Assembly (NCBI GenBank): GCA_018417955.1
Contig: JACTVC010000025.1
Location: 186,001-250,000, forward strand
DNA: 64,000 nt
Direction of reading: 5' to 3'
Source of the DNA: Laccaria trichodermophora
Taxonomy: Eukaryota; Basidiomycota; Agaricomycetes; Agaricales; Hydnangiaceae
Numbering within the stretch: the first letter of the stretch is position 1; each line of letters opens with the position of its first letter. Both the position numbers and the translations under genes were made by a program. The notes beneath the pieces are model-generated. The model saw nothing but the letters and a program-made list of their open reading frames with translations. It was not told the DNA's origin and did not search any database. Below are positions 1-12,555 of the stretch, one piece after another.

Positions 1-452
1 TTCCAAAATCTCAATCAAGCAGAATGGAATCCGTCAACGCGTGGTCACACCGGAAGGCCGGGAACTTCTCAAGCGCTAGTTTTCCTCCAACTCGTTACAT
101 ACGTTCCCAGCTAAGTGTTGGCTAAGGGTGCTATGCTCGCACGTCAAAACATCCGGACAAGGGTTAGCTCTGCCGGTGCAGCCTTAAAGTCTCAGACCAT
201 TGGTGGGCAAAGAGGCGTCAGCACTCGATGCGATGTCCTTGCTTTTTGATGTTGCAAGAAGGCGAGAACGTTCTTGTCGAATCAGGGCGAATACACGCGT
301 GCTAGAGGGCACAAGGCGTGGGGTGAGCATGTTGATTTGTTGTACATGGCCTGGCCTTTCGTGCGTGGACGTGCACAACATATATGCACTGGCAACCCGC
401 AGGCCGTTGCGAAGGACAACGACAACCACGGCTTTGAATATCACCAGAATTC

Positions 453-1646
453 ATGCTCATCGTCCACGCTTCGAGTTGTTGCGATGTCTGCTTGGACCCC
501 TACTCCTGGGACCTCTTGCCACATTCCATTCCCTGCGGCCATATTTTTTGTAAAACGTTGGTCCTACTCTAACCAAAGGCCATCTATGGTTTTCCCAAGC
601 TCTAATGTTATAACAGTTGTCTGGTGTCGATCGCACCCTCAAAATGCCCCTTATGCCGCAAGTCATTCTTTTTCGATGGCATAGTGAAGCTGCACATCGG
701 TCGCGCCGCAGCGTCCCAGGGCTCCCAGGAGTTCGAGCTGCTGCAGAGACTTGTTGTAGAGGGATCAAATTGTCAAAGTGATCTGGAAACAGCTGTAGAA
801 CGGAGCAGGCAGAACCAGCAGGAAATAAAAGAAGCCCTGGAAAGAGTGTTGCGAGAACAGAGCAAAGAAGAGACAGAAGTTCGCAGAGACAATCAACCGA
901 CCGCGGAAGTAGGTCCCGGTGCACCCACAGCCATTTATACAGTCTCCCCTCGGGACGGAGACAGGAGTTCGCCTCGTCCAATCATTCGTGATGCGGCAGA
1001 AAACCGGAGGGCAAGGCGGGAAGCGAGATACGCTGACAGTGGACTCAGTTTACGGTCGTCTCCTCCCGAGACTGTAATTCCCAGCTCGCTGCATCCTTTC
1101 GACAGAAGCGTTCCAAGCTCACCACTTCTTCCGTTTGATAGAGCAGTTCCCACCTCGCCGCCGTCCCGATTGCAGAATGAAATTCCAAGCGCCAGCATGC
1201 AGCGGGAAGCGAGGAGTCATTTTTCTCTACTTTCATCTTATCAAGTCATTGATAGGTATCCTCGGCCCAACCCTCCGTTTCTCGAAATCGAGACACTTCC
1301 CGGTGCCCAGCAGGGAGCAAGAAACCATTTTTCTTCACCTTCAAATCTGTAAGTCGTTGATAGGACTCCTCGACACAGTTCTCCGCCTCTTACATTCGAT
1401 ACTCTACATCCCAGCGTTCGGCAAGATGCAAGAAATAGTTTTGCTCCACTTTCAAGAAGTCGCCAAGCTAATGATAGGAGTTCTCAACCCAACTCGCCGC
1501 CTATGGAATTCGAGACACTTCCCAGCGCCCTTCAGGAATCAAGAAATCCAAGCCGTTCGACTAGTGCAGTGTCCCCGCAACTTGAAGTTAATAACCGTGC
1601 TCCTGTGGAGAAGTTAGTACCCGGCCGGAAGCGTCGCGTGCGCTGA
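453..1646 (+). pseudogene. RING gene 1: RING finger / coiled-coil protein with in-frame stop
   Basis: Exon 1 (453-556) and exon 2 (617-1646) are joined across a 60-bp intron and keep frame. The start gives a C3HC4 RING finger with ligands C10, C13, C28, H30, C33, C36, C45 and C48, so the likely role is E2-dependent ubiquitin ligation. A KLHIG segment and a short Glu/Arg-rich coiled coil follow. The Ser/Pro-rich tail contains about three degenerate ~37-residue repeats ending in E-T-L-P or similar. TAA at 1350-1352 interrupts the frame in the second repeat; the matching codon is CAA (Gln) in repeats one and three. Beyond it the same frame stays open to TGA at 1644-1646. The product is therefore 279 aa if translated, or 377 aa before the mutation. 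The N-terminus matches RING genes 2, 3, A, B, D and E in this window. A truncated functional protein remains possible because the RING and coiled coil lie before the stop. Confidence 0.7.
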
Positions 1647-2569
1647 GCTAGACAGAAACCGCTTTCTTTTCTTCCCCTTCATAGTCAGCGAAATATCACG
1701 CACTCCAGTGGTCGCGTGTTAATGGGAAACCCGAAGATACAAGGAAGGAGACTCAACAAGGCAAGAACTGGTGCAAATGGTTTTGTGGTATAAGCTGGCA
1801 CCAAGCAGGTTTGGGCGAGTTCAAGCAGGGGCCCGTGAGCGGGATACCAGTAGATTTTTTTTCTGGTGTTGGTATATTATTGTTCTTCTCTTCGAGGCTC
1901 CCTCATAAGGCCCGAGGTGCTCCTGCTCTTAGATGCCATTGTTGCATGACGCCCTCGTGTACCGGGCAAGACTACACATGGCAGGGAGGTAGTCGTGGAA
2001 TAAGCACTGGATAAGTATTAGATATCAGGATGGCGGAGAGAAATCGGAAAGGAACGCTGAGGAAATCTCGCCAAAACCCACGTGATCGTGTATCGTCACT
2101 TGACGGACCCAGGGTTCGCTGCAGCCCAACGAAACCCCCCATCATATCGACGTTTACTACAGCCCAATGGAACCCAGCCAGTCTTGAGCCAATCCTACTA
2201 ACACTTCGAAAAATAGCATCGTCGCAAATTGCCTTTCTTTGGTATCCCTGCCAAAGATTTATACTCAAGTCACTGATATTTTCAGTATGCTGGACTCAAG
2301 AAAATGCCCCTATACCCTTGAACTTTCAGGCGCGCCACTCCTGATGTCAACTCGGAATCTTCGTGAGTTTCTCCATGCCGATAGTACCAGAAAGTGTATC
2401 ACAACACGGATTTACCGGAAACAAGAAGGCGTACTCTGATTAACACTTCATTTTCTTGGGTCTGATTTTCTGAACCCCGGGATATGTGTCGACCATATTT
2501 AACTACTAAACCGACATGATGAACCCCAGGTGAGGCCACTGCTACTAGTACATTCACAGTGCGACCATC
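1647..2569. other. Intergenic, no gene recognised
   Basis: Only short overlapping open frames without family resemblance are present. The last ~110 bases (from about 2461) are shared with the mirrored P450 block near 48.75 kb and probably form the P450 5' flank. Confidence 0.5.
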
Positions 2570-4707
2570 ATGTTCGACATACTCGCTTCAGGCTTTTCCA
2601 ACACTGCAGTCTCGGGTGCAATGGAGACGATCCAGTTTCATTCATACCTCACTGTGGCTGGCTTGCTGTTCGGTCTCTGGGGCTTGAAGCATATCGGAGT
2701 GAAGAAGCCAAATCCCAACCGCCTTCCCCGTCCTCCAGGTCCAAAGGGACTCCCTATTCTGGGTGCCATGTTAGAAATGCCATCACTAGGCGATAAACCG
2801 TGGCTGGCTTACGATAAATTGTTCAAAAAATATGGTGCGCTCCGCGTTAATATCTGGGGCTTAAGACTAATCTACTTACAAGGCGACATGGTGTACTTTG
2901 AGGTTCTCGGCCAACCATTTCTAGTTCTGGGATCCTTGAAAAGAACAAATGATATATTAGACAAGAGATCGTCAAATTACTCAGACAGGTTGATCGTACC
3001 TATGCTGAGGCTGTACGTTCCCTTCAGCCCAAATGTTTTCTTTCAAGCAGGCTAAATTGCTACATAGAATGGGCTGGGGTTACGATATACCAAACATGCC
3101 TTATGGTACAATGTGGCGAAGGCACCGCCGTGCATTTCACGAGCATTTTCATGCGAACGCCGTGCATAAATATCTACCGACCCAGGCGAAAGAAACTCAA
3201 GCCTTACTCCGTCGACTTCTCACGACACCGCAAAATTTTATGCACCATATCCGACAGTAAGTCGCAATCATTCGTATTTGGTAGCCTGACCAACGTCTTT
3301 CCAGCACTTTCGCATCGAGTATTATGAGTGTATCTTATGGCCTACCAGTCTTGGAATTCGACGACCCCTACATCGCGTTGGCTGAGGAGACTGTGCGGGG
3401 CGCTGCCGAAGCTGGCATTCCGGGGACTTTCTTGGTGGACCTGCTCCCAGTCTTGAAATATGTGCCAAGCTGGTTTCCTGGTGCTGGTTTCAAGCGGAAG
3501 GCTGCTCACTATGCCGCCATAAATGCTGAAGTTGTGGATCGACCCTTTAAATCTATACAGAGAAAAATGGTAAGCTCTTATTTCCATGTTACTGCCAGCT
3601 AGTCGGACAGGCAAATATCGTGTTTCTAGGCAGAGGGAACGGCGATACCTTGCGTTCTGACCGCTTTGTTAGAGGAATTTCCCGGATATGAAGAACTAGA
3701 CCGAGCGGAGAAAGAGCTTATCTCTCGAAATACCGCTGCGGTAGCATACATTGGTGAGCAATCATATTTTTGGATCTAAACTCACGTTGTCAATCATTTG
3801 GGGGACAGCTGGAGCCGATACCGTTCGTCATATCTTCTCCGAATTTTCTTTTGATGCGACTCACTCTTAATTAGACGGTTTCAACCACTCAAAGTTTTTT
3901 TTTGGCCATGGCGATGTATTCGGAAGTCTTGCGAAAGGCACAGGCGGAAATCGATGCAATCGTTGGAATAAATCGCCTTCTAGACTTTAATGACCGCCCT
4001 TACCTGCCGTACGTAAACGCATTGATCAAGGAAACGATGCGTTGGCAATTGGTCCTTCCCCTCGGTAAGAGGTTACTCAATGTCCTTCTCCAGCTGTTAA
4101 TCATACATGGCAGGTGTTCCACACATGGCTACTGAGGATGATGAATGTGATGGATACTTTATTCCGAAAGGTACTATTGTCATCGGAGCCGCATGGTACG
4201 TTTTTCGTCAACGCGAAAAAGCTTTTAGTATTAAAAAGTTGTGTATAGGTCAATTTTGCACGATCCCGAAGTATTCGAGGCCTCCGAAGAATTCAAGCCG
4301 GAGCGCTATCTCAAAGACGGTCAAATTGACCCAAGCGTTAGAGATCCAGTCGTTGCGGCTTTCGGGTTTGGCAGGAGGTGAGTGAGAAGATGGCGTCGAA
4401 ATGTGTCATTCATAGCTGGCTTCTAGGATGTGTCCTGGCAGGTACCTGAGCGATAATTCTCTATATTCTATCATCTCGTCTGTGTTGGCAGTATATAACA
4501 CCAGTGCGCCAGTTGATGAATCCGGAAAGCCTAAAGAGCTCGAGGCGAATTATACAAGCGGGCTTCTTTCGTATGTGTTGGTTTCCTATAGGGTCCATGA
4601 GTATCCGTTCATTCCCTTACAGATATCCTCTACCTTTCAACTGCACAATCGAGCCACGCTACAAAGCTGCTGAATTTCTGATTCGAGGCCTCAGTGCCAA
4701 TGATTGA
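2570..4707 (+). CDS. Cytochrome P450 monooxygenase, 11 exons, intact copy
   Basis: Heme-thiolate monooxygenase, expected in the ER membrane, oxidising an unknown lipophilic substrate. Exons at 2570-2834, 2883-3012, 3068-3256, 3305-3569, 3630-3753, 3809-3822, 3875-4064, 4114-4195, 4249-4377, 4427-4570 and 4623-4707 sum to 538 codons in frame. Visible hallmarks are an N-terminal hydrophobic anchor, the LPRPPGPKGLP hinge, the I-helix AGADTT (split by an intron after a 14-nt exon), the ExxR helix KETMRW, the KPERYL motif and the heme loop FGFGRRMCPGR. The type resembles basidiomycete families such as CYP5144, but the family was not assigned by search. The start is the first in-frame Met; a Met 17 codons later (METIQF) is possible and is conserved in the mirrored copy. 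It faces the unknown gene at 4988-6032 tail to tail. Confidence 0.9.
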
Positions 4708-4987
4708 GTAAGGTACTCTCAAAATATGTTGTTCTTTTTTCGCTGGTCGGCAGTCTCAGGCTTCGCGATCCATACAATTTTGGTTAGAGTCAAAACTGTA
4801 ACATAACAATGCATAACGAAATAGTCGGCTTCTTGTCAAGAGTACACAGTGTGCAATGTTCGCTGTAAGGTTGTCTTCACGTGCACGACGAAGCCGTTAG
4901 CTGAGGACCCAGAGAAAAAAGCACTATGACAAACCGTAAATACCTTCAAAACTATAGCCCGCCTTTTACTGGAACAGCTGCTAGTCA

Positions 4988-6032
4988 TCACCTTGTGCTA
5001 CTTAGCGTTAGCTTGCTTCTTTTCTTCGCATCTTTCTTCGAAATCTCAAAATCTTGGTAAGCTGGAGAGAACGAAAGAATTTTTGTAAGGTGAGCTATGC
5101 AAAGTGTAAGTTTCCATGATCGACTGACCGACGAGATTGAGAAATGGAATTTTACCAGCCTGATAGGAGAGAAGTTTTATGACCTTTTCTAGAGGTACTC
5201 CGCCCCTATCAGAGTTTCCTTTGACTAAATTGGTACCGTCAAAGATCTGCGGGAAGGACTGTGACCATAAAACTACGTAGAATATGCATAAAACGCACCC
5301 CGAAGTGCTCGCAATAATAGTCTTCAAAAGGGGAAGGGAGGTCAAGAAGTGAAAGCTGCTCGTAGATGGTGTGCTTCACTCTCCAGATACGACTCGGATG
5401 TATATCTTTGAATTCTGCGTAGTCACCAAATGGATCCGTCATCCGTCTCAAATAAAATCTGACTCAAGAAACATGAGAATGAAACATGAACTCGTGCATC
5501 TAACTCACGTTATGGGCAGTAGGGGCTCCTCTCGGTAACCCAGCACTTTCAATTGTTGAGTCGGAACAGTAATTTCAGGAGTCGACGTGGAATGGTAGGT
5601 GAAGCTTAACTGGTTCATCAGCTTACACTCTGGCAGGCCCCAGGATCCGTAGTCTCCCCATGTGCGCATATCAAATACTCGATTATCGAAGTATGATTGG
5701 TGATATTCAAGAACTCTCGGCCATTCGTAAGCGTTGATAAGATCCCGCAGGTGGTTGAGGTATCGGAAGAAAACAAGAGTGATCGCGGAATGGTTGAGAT
5801 ATTCACTCAAAATAGCAAAGTAGACGTGAAGGGGGTGAAGAACGGCGCCAGGGTTCTTGTACAATGAGGCTTCTCTCAGTTCCTCTTTTGATGTGTACTG
5901 CGGTTGCAGTTTGTGCAAGTCCCGGGCCAAGAGTTGATGGGTAATTATGGATTCGATGAGACTTTGATCTATCTTGAGGAAGGTTGCACATAAAACGGGC
6001 AGCGCCTCCGCTGGAGGGCATGGAGTTGCCAT
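4988..6032 (-). CDS. Unknown conserved protein, four exons (family U, left copy)
   Basis: I do not recognise this family. Exons 5509-6032, 5299-5458, 5129-5246 and 4988-5061 give 291 aa in frame. It is clearly homologous to the genes at 45396-46425 and 44107-45286. All three have a 524-nt first exon and a 118-nt third exon. Shared features are a hydrophobic stretch around LHVYFAILSEYL, a W-x-x-VLEYH segment, a D-M-R-x-W-G-D-Y-G-S-W-G box and a C-terminal VIKLLSYxAGKIPFLN element, followed by a Lys-rich tail. No signal peptide or clear membrane helix is seen. Compared with the right copy, the last codons are shifted by about a 7-nt deletion, which moves the stop but leaves the body intact. A distant resemblance to gag-like element proteins is conceivable but unsupported. 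Confidence 0.7.
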
Positions 6033-6089
6033 GATGGATCTGGAGAAGGACTTCGAGAGGTGAGACGCGACAAGTCACATGATGAGAGT

Positions 6090-6235
6090 CTTGGACCATC
6101 CCTTCACTCGTCTCTTCTTCCAACATACCCCTTCAATTGTTCTGGTATCTGCCTTCAGCACGAATGGGAAGGCCTCTTTGAACAATTCGGTCACTTACTT
6201 GAGGAGATCTCCTTGGCAGGTAATGACGGATCCTG
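6090..6235 (+). pseudogene. Relic of family U third member (mirror of 44107-45286)
   Basis: About 130 bases match the middle of exon 1 of the gene at 44107-45286 (region encoding FVSSPDVPLQLFWYLDHLQ and YQWEG), here on the opposite strand and out of frame. The position mirrors that gene exactly with respect to the neighbouring P450 and family U gene. It is the last trace of the third gene in the left arm of the large inverted duplication. Confidence 0.6.
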
Positions 6236-6712
6236 TACTACAGGAAACTGTCTCTGTTCTGTGGGTCTGCTCCTAAGTTATCAAAGTTGTACACTTCGGT
6301 AAACCCTGTTGATCAAGTGCACGTACTATTTTTTGTGGAGAAGTTTTGTGATGAGTGGATGAGCAACTCTGCCTGAACTTTGCTCGGAATATTTGAATTT
6401 ATGCTTGTTTTTCGAGCCCCATATCCGAATTTCAAGTCGGCTGCTCGTTTTTCCCTCTTCTCCCAACATCCAACAGCAGAATCATTAGGTTTAAATGGTG
6501 GTATCAGAAGCGCCGTACACAACCATGATGTACAAGCTGTAGCTGGCAGGCTGTGGATGACAGCGTCTACTGCTTACTCCGATCGCGGGAAAGGGTATTT
6601 GGCATAGACGCCATGTCCATCGTGCAAGCGGTGCTTGGGACGGGCGCTACAGTTCACGCATAATACCACAAAAAGACGACCTCCGTTGTGTACAGCCCTA
6701 CCTTCATCGACT

Positions 6713-8868
6713 ATGCTCGTTCTCCACTCTGAAAGCGTTTGCGATATATGCATGGATGATTATGTGTCGGACGACCCAGATAAGGGTCCCCACGCCGTAG
6801 CTTGTGGCCACATATTTTGTAAAGGGTGTGTGCGACCTCAATCTTATCCGACTTTTCGCTAACGCTGGTAGTATCCAGCTGTATTGGGGCATTCGAACCC
6901 CCAAACTGCCCCAATTGCCGCAGCCCGTTAGACCCTGATCGCGCAGTGAAGCTGCACATCGATCGCATCACAGCGTCAAATGATGCTGATCAGCCTCAGC
7001 AGGCAACCTCCGCGAGGAGACTAGATGACGACGAGTTGATCTTTGAGGCGATGCAAGACCAACAACTACAAATCGTGTTTGAGAGGGAGACTTCGCAGGC
7101 CATTGAAGCTGAGCTGACTGAGAAGTGCAGTACACTTGAGAAGTAAGTTTCTAATTTCCATTCTCTTCATAGTCGCTAATTGGTCTATGCACGTCATCTA
7201 GGAAAGTAGCTGACTATGAAGCCGAGCTTGAACGCCTTCGGACAGCACAGGGACGATGGATGGCAAGAAATGACCAGGAGTATCAGCTGCAAATCGTGTT
7301 TGAGAGGGAGACTGCGCAAGCCATTGAAGCTGAACTTTTGGGAAAATGCAAGTTGCTTGAAGAGTACGTTTTTCAACGTTCGCTATGTGATCACGGTAGC
7401 TAACGGGCTTGTTCAATTGTAGAAAAGCTGGTGAGCTCGAAGCTGACGTTGATCGCTGGCGTAGAAAAATGCTTCGGGAAAGGGCGCAAAAAGAACAGTT
7501 GGCGAGAGGGATTGAGGATAGTCAGCGACAGATGGCTTTTGAAAAAGAGACTGCGAAGGCTGTCGAGGCTGCACTTCTCAAAAAGTCCAAGGATCTTGAA
7601 GAGTATGTTGCGATTTCTCCCTGGTTCCCTGCGCTAATATCTCCTTGTCCGTCGTTTAGAGAGGTAGCTGAATATGAAGCAGTCGTTGAACGAATGCGGA
7701 CGGAGCTTGACCTGTATAAGGATCGAAATCGCCGTAGTGTTCTACAACGGCCGTCGGAAGAAAGGAGGAGAGATTCTTCGTGTGAGCAATCTTTATCTTT
7801 CTGTTTTCAATTCTCTGACTGTTCTAAAGTTATTACGCTTTTGGCTGGAACTCCCGTCAAGACGCCGGGTGCTGCTGCTGCGTCCTCATTTCCAACGAGG
7901 ACGCCCAACAGATCAAGGTCCACCAGTCCAAGCAATGATGATGAGGAAGATGACTCTTCACCTGGCAGGGAAGAGAAAAAGCTGAACAAGATTCCTTCTC
8001 AAACCAATAGGTAAGTTTCAGGAATCTTAGGTATGTAGCTTTTCTCATTTTCGATTTCAGTCTTGCGTATTATCAGCAGAACATCGGTTCGGAGCCTTAC
8101 TTTGGCACCGGATCCACACAACGATATCAAGCAAATCCCCAGCCGTCTGGTACTTGGACCTTCCAACAAACACAATCCGGCTTCTCGCAACAATCACAGC
8201 AGACTAGTTTTCTTGCGCAACCGCAGGGGACGTCACAACGACAATCTCATGCAGGGAGTCTCTATCTTCAACATACGTCCCCACACGCAGGAGATCAAGG
8301 TTACATCCCTCCATTTGCGATGGGATCGAATACCGGGACGCCATCGGCATACCCGGGGTCCCCTTCGCCTGCTGGGCCTTCAACGTTTAGACCGACACCA
8401 TCTCCGATGCCAGGATCTTTCGTGGAGTTACCAAAGAGTACCGGTGACCAGAACGGTGCTTATGATTTTCGGGTTCAGCAACAACAACCCCTGTCGTCAC
8501 TCCAATCGCAGCCGACTGGCGCTCCGAATAGTTCGACTCTTAATTATGGAGCTTCGAGTCCAGGACCCGCAGTCACCTGGGGTGCCTGGCCATCCCTCAC
8601 GTCCGCCAGGAAACCGACTGTTAGTTCTGACGAGCAAGATCCTAGATCGAGTGCTATGATGACGACATCTTCGCCTCCAGTTATTCCTTCGCCTCCAGGG
8701 AATTCTTCACATATAAGGAGAATGGCAAGTCTGAAGGCTTTCAAGCCATTGTCGGATTTCGGTGCTTCACTCCTAGCATCCCTACCTTCCATATCTAGCT
8801 CCCCATCCCAGTCGCCGGTCGATCAAAAGGACTCTTCAGCACATCATCACATAGCCTCGGAGCGATAG
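6713..8868 (+). CDS. RING gene 2: RING finger / coiled-coil / Ser-Pro-Gln-rich protein
   Basis: Exons 6713-6825, 6879-7142, 7202-7363, 7423-7602, 7660-7781, 7830-8010 and 8061-8868 give about 609 aa in frame. The intron at 7782-7829 is 48 bp and open, so it could be retained (625 aa). The C3HC4 RING has ligands C10, C13, C31, H33, C36, C39, C48 and C51. It is followed by KLHID and a coiled coil built from repeated exons, each containing FERET-x-QAIEAEL and VA-D/E-YEA motifs. The tail is rich in Ser, Pro and Gln and probably disordered. Exon 1 ends right after the FCK of the RING, as in its paralogs. The likely role is an E3 ubiquitin ligase; the substrate is unknown. The start is fixed by the MLxxH-x-x-S-x-CD-x-C signature common to the family here. 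Confidence 0.82.
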
Positions 8869-9420
8869 GGTGTCAACCGACAGGCTCAACGGGAGGTTTT
8901 GGTGGGAGAAGCCCGAGATCTTAAGTTCAATTCATCCGTCCGCCTAACACGTTAATGGAAGGCAGTGGTGTTGATTCTCAGGGAACTTTCATTTGGCTGA
9001 CTCAAGGGGTGACTGCATGCCCCAATGCACCTGAGCACGACAATGTGGATTCCCAGCAGGGACCCGATTCTGCCGAAACGGGCCGTTTCAAGAGGACCAT
9101 TGGACAGCTTTTATCTGAGGATGCTCTATTTCGATTGGTATGAGTAGGGATTCATGTATGACGGACAGTACATCTTATCTGACAAAATGAAAGACTATTG
9201 TACTTTTAATATTTGCGGACTGTTCGGCGCTAGAAGGGGGCACGAGGCGCAAGTGCTGTTTACCGCGATCAGTATTTTTGTCTCGAGGTTCGCCCTTGTT
9301 CCCTTTGGATTGTCCTTGCATGCACGATACTGCATAATACTCTAACGGACCCCCGCGTCGTTGAGGCCTCTTACGAACGACGACGACAACCAAGAATCTC
9401 ATTGAATCCTAAAGCAATTT
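8869..9420. other. Intergenic between RING genes 2 and 3
   Basis: No coding feature recognised. It must hold the 3' end of RING gene 2 and the promoter of RING gene 3. Confidence 0.4.
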
Positions 9421-12076
9421 ATGCTCGTTCTCCATCCTTCCAGCCGTTGCGATGTCTGCTTGGATGCCTATACCTGGGAAACCCCACAACAAACCCCCCA
9501 TGCTATACCCTGTGGCCATATATTCTGTAAAACGTGCGTCTCATTCGAGCGCTCTCGTCGTGTTGACGTCGTCGTACTGATTGATTCAACAACACAATAG
9601 CTGCCTGATGGCGGTCACACCACCCAACTGCCCCCTATGTCGCAAAGCATTTGTCCCGGATCGTTTGAAGAAGCTTCATGTGGATCGCCCGTCGGGCCTT
9701 GAGCATGATTTGCAAGAGGTCGAGCTGTTGCAGAGGCTGGCGCTGGTGTGGGACTCACCGGGGGATCAGTTGGATGACATGATAGATGAGGTGACTGGTT
9801 GGTTGGAAGATCGGCAAGCAGATACGGTGAGTTTTGGGTTTGGTTGTCTGGGGTTGTGCTGTCCGACACACTGCGTTTATGTTGAGTGGTATGGTGCAGG
9901 GCTTATTGGTCTGTAGGAAGGACATGGTTGTGGTCCTTGCTGGAGTGGCTTTAGGTGCGGGTAGACAGCTCGGCCTTGGCGCTCTATAAGCCCGACCTCT
10001 GTACCTCGACCAGGGCCTCAATTTTGTCATTTGTGTTTGGGATGACAGTCACTAAAATTTCTTGCACAGAGTATACCCTTAAGAAAGGCCTTTGACGCCA
10101 TGATTAAATACCAGCGGCTTAAAACGGAAAAACGGGACAATTTAGAGACTATCAGCACATTGAAGACAGATGTGGAGGAATACAAGAGGCAAATGCGATT
10201 CGCACAGACCACTGCACAAGCCATTGAGGCTGGACTTTTGCATAAAGCCGAAGCACTTGAGGAGTACGTCCGACTTTTATACGTGGGTACAGCCGCTGAT
10301 TGGATTTTTAGCAAAGTAGCTGAATATGAAGCTGCAGTCGAACGCCTGCAGGCTGAAATCCGCATGTATAATCAACCCCACACGCGGAATCCTCTGCCTC
10401 CGCCACCTGAACCTGTCCCTCTCGACCGATTCCCACCGTTTTTGCAAGCAGCGGCAGCTGGCCCAGGACCTTACTACCACAATGGGCCGCACTCAGCACC
10501 AGCGCAGGCTTACCCTTCCAATGAAGTGGAGGCTGATGATGAACGCGAACCAAGGCGGTCACGCGAATCCAAAAAGGATAGGAAGGGGAAGAGCAAGGCA
10601 AAGGAAGGACCTTTCTACGACATATACCGTGCGATCTCGCCCTCCATTCAACAGCAAAAAAATGGCATTGTTCCAGGAGCTACACCGAACCACAGGTACA
10701 TACCTCCTGGGGAGCCGCCTGCGCCACCGCTGCTCACGCCCCAACCCAGACGGCCTGGAGAGTTAGATAATGCTGACCCATATTCGTTGATGTCCAACTG
10801 GGTGTCGGAGTATGCTGTGGGGTATGGGGAGGGGTACCAGGTGGCCATGAACAATGGGAATGGGCCCACGAGCAATGGAAACCATGCGCCGTATTCGGGA
10901 CCTCCCAATAACCTGGACAGCATGACGATACACAACTTGGGACTGGATAGGTCTGACCAGCACCAAGAGGCCACTGGGGGTTGGCCTCAACAAGAGCGGT
11001 CTAGAGACCATCGGCGTCACCGAGAACGGGAAAGAGAGAGAGAGAGGGAGACGCTTTCTCAACAACTTTCAAGCTTGAGCTCCAGTGCAGGTCGCACGAG
11101 GACTTCCTCCGATGATACGAACCCCAGTTCGCGATCTCGACAACGTCGACATCGAACATCGGATGATCATCATGTAAATCATCCGGTGTTGTCGAACCTT
11201 CTGTCGGACAACACGACAGCAAGCAGGACACATCGTGGGGGTCGCCGTGTGGATCAAATCATCGCAGAGGAGCCAATATCCGCTCCACCGCAACCGCATG
11301 TGCCCGATACACCAGCGTCTAATCGCACACACCGCACGCGGAACAGCGTCTCTTCCTGGGGAACAGTGGTCACAATAGACAATGGGACCAGCCCCAGTGG
11401 CGAGAGTTTGGCTCATCTGCAGTTGAGAGGTTTCGGACGCGCTGCTTTCCCTATCACGGTCGGCTCGGATTCCCTTTCATCGCCTTCATTCCCCTTCCAA
11501 GAAACCGAGTCTGAACAGGAAGGACCGAGCACACTTCTTGGTGTGCGGATCACTCCACCTCCTCCAGCCACTGGCGCAAAACCCACCTACCAACACGCAT
11601 CAACGTCCAACGCTCGAGATGGGCAGCAATCTCGGCACGTGTCATACCCCTCGACGCCTGCCATGCAAGTTCTAGCAGCCCCACAAGGCTCTAGATACAC
11701 CCAAACTATCACAGTCGAGACATACGCCCGGAACGAGGTAGATCCTCCCCCACGACCAGCTACGAACACCACCCACCGAGACGCTAACCGCTCTTCCGCG
11801 AGACACACTAGCAGCCGTCATCGCCGTCGGCGTGGATCGTCGACGGCAGCTGTTGCTACTGGTGCCCTGGCACAGGAACCGCACACGGCCCCAGCGGATG
11901 TCTGGACAGACGCAGAGTACTACACGGACGCGCCGTCGTCTGCTTTTGCAGGCAATGCTCTTGGTCTGGCTTTGAATGAACCTGTTAGCGCTGGTCCTCC
12001 GGCTATCACGGCTCCTACGCCTGTGGTATCCAGTCGTGGATTTTTACGCTCGTTCAGTTATGACAACTTTTCGTAG
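9421..12076 (+). CDS. RING gene 3: RING finger / coiled-coil protein with long disordered tail
   Basis: Exons 9421-9533, 9601-9826 and 10070-12076 give about 781 aa. An additional in-frame 48-bp intron at about 10264-10311 is likely, because the same position carries an intron in RING gene 2. The C3HC4 RING has ligands C10, C13, C31, H33, C36, C39, C48 and C51, followed by KLHVD and an acidic ELLQRLAL-type helix. A coiled coil with QAIEAGLLHKAEALEE and VAEYEAAVERLQAE follows. The remaining ~550 residues are rich in Ser, Pro, Arg and His and contain a run of alternating Arg-Glu around 11030-11050. The product is a putative E3 ubiquitin ligase. The 243-bp intron 9827-10069 is long for this window and may hide a small exon. 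Confidence 0.82.
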
Positions 12077-12555
12077 ATTTTCATTTCTCTTTTTTTCTTT
12101 TTCTTTATCCTTTTCCTTTGGTTTCTACTAGTGTGCTTTTGCTAGTCCCTGCTTTTGTTCGTGAACTCATACCTTAATGGTTTTTCTTCTTTTTCGTAGC
12201 ATATGAACGGACTTTCGAATGCTCTCTGATAATTCGCTATCGCTATTCTTTTTTCTCTCCTGTAGAAGTAAGCTACGTAGGTAACAATATAAGGAAATGG
12301 GTAATAAGGAGCATGACTGCTCCGTTTCTCGAACCACGATCACCTTTTGTCCAGCCATGACCACTGTGCCCCTACTGTACCCTTCGGCGAACAAACTATT
12401 ATGGGCAAAAAGGGGACGTTCTTATGGACCATGCTGGGCTCAGGGGTGACGCTGATTCGTCAGTCTACTACCGACTCGAGTGGTGTTTGCTCGAGCCTAG
12501 CTCTTCCGAACTCACCCCCTATAGTAGGCTCACCCTCACCCGCATTTACAGGTAC
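12077..12555. other. Intergenic after RING gene 3
   Basis: Pyrimidine-rich 3' flank (about 12077-12130). No gene recognised. Confidence 0.4.

Larger units (their letters stand above)
2461..6235 (+). repeat. Left arm of large inverted duplication
   Basis: Contains the P450, family U gene and the relic of the third family U gene in mirror orientation to 45000-48760. Homology begins at the shared block with GGGATATGTGTCGACCATAT near 2480. Confidence 0.8.

Noticed and set aside
3013..3067. Apparent phase error between P450 exons 2 and 3
   Set aside because: Using the acceptor at ctacatag (3067) gives a 55-bp intron and the family-typical L-MGWGYD junction in frame.
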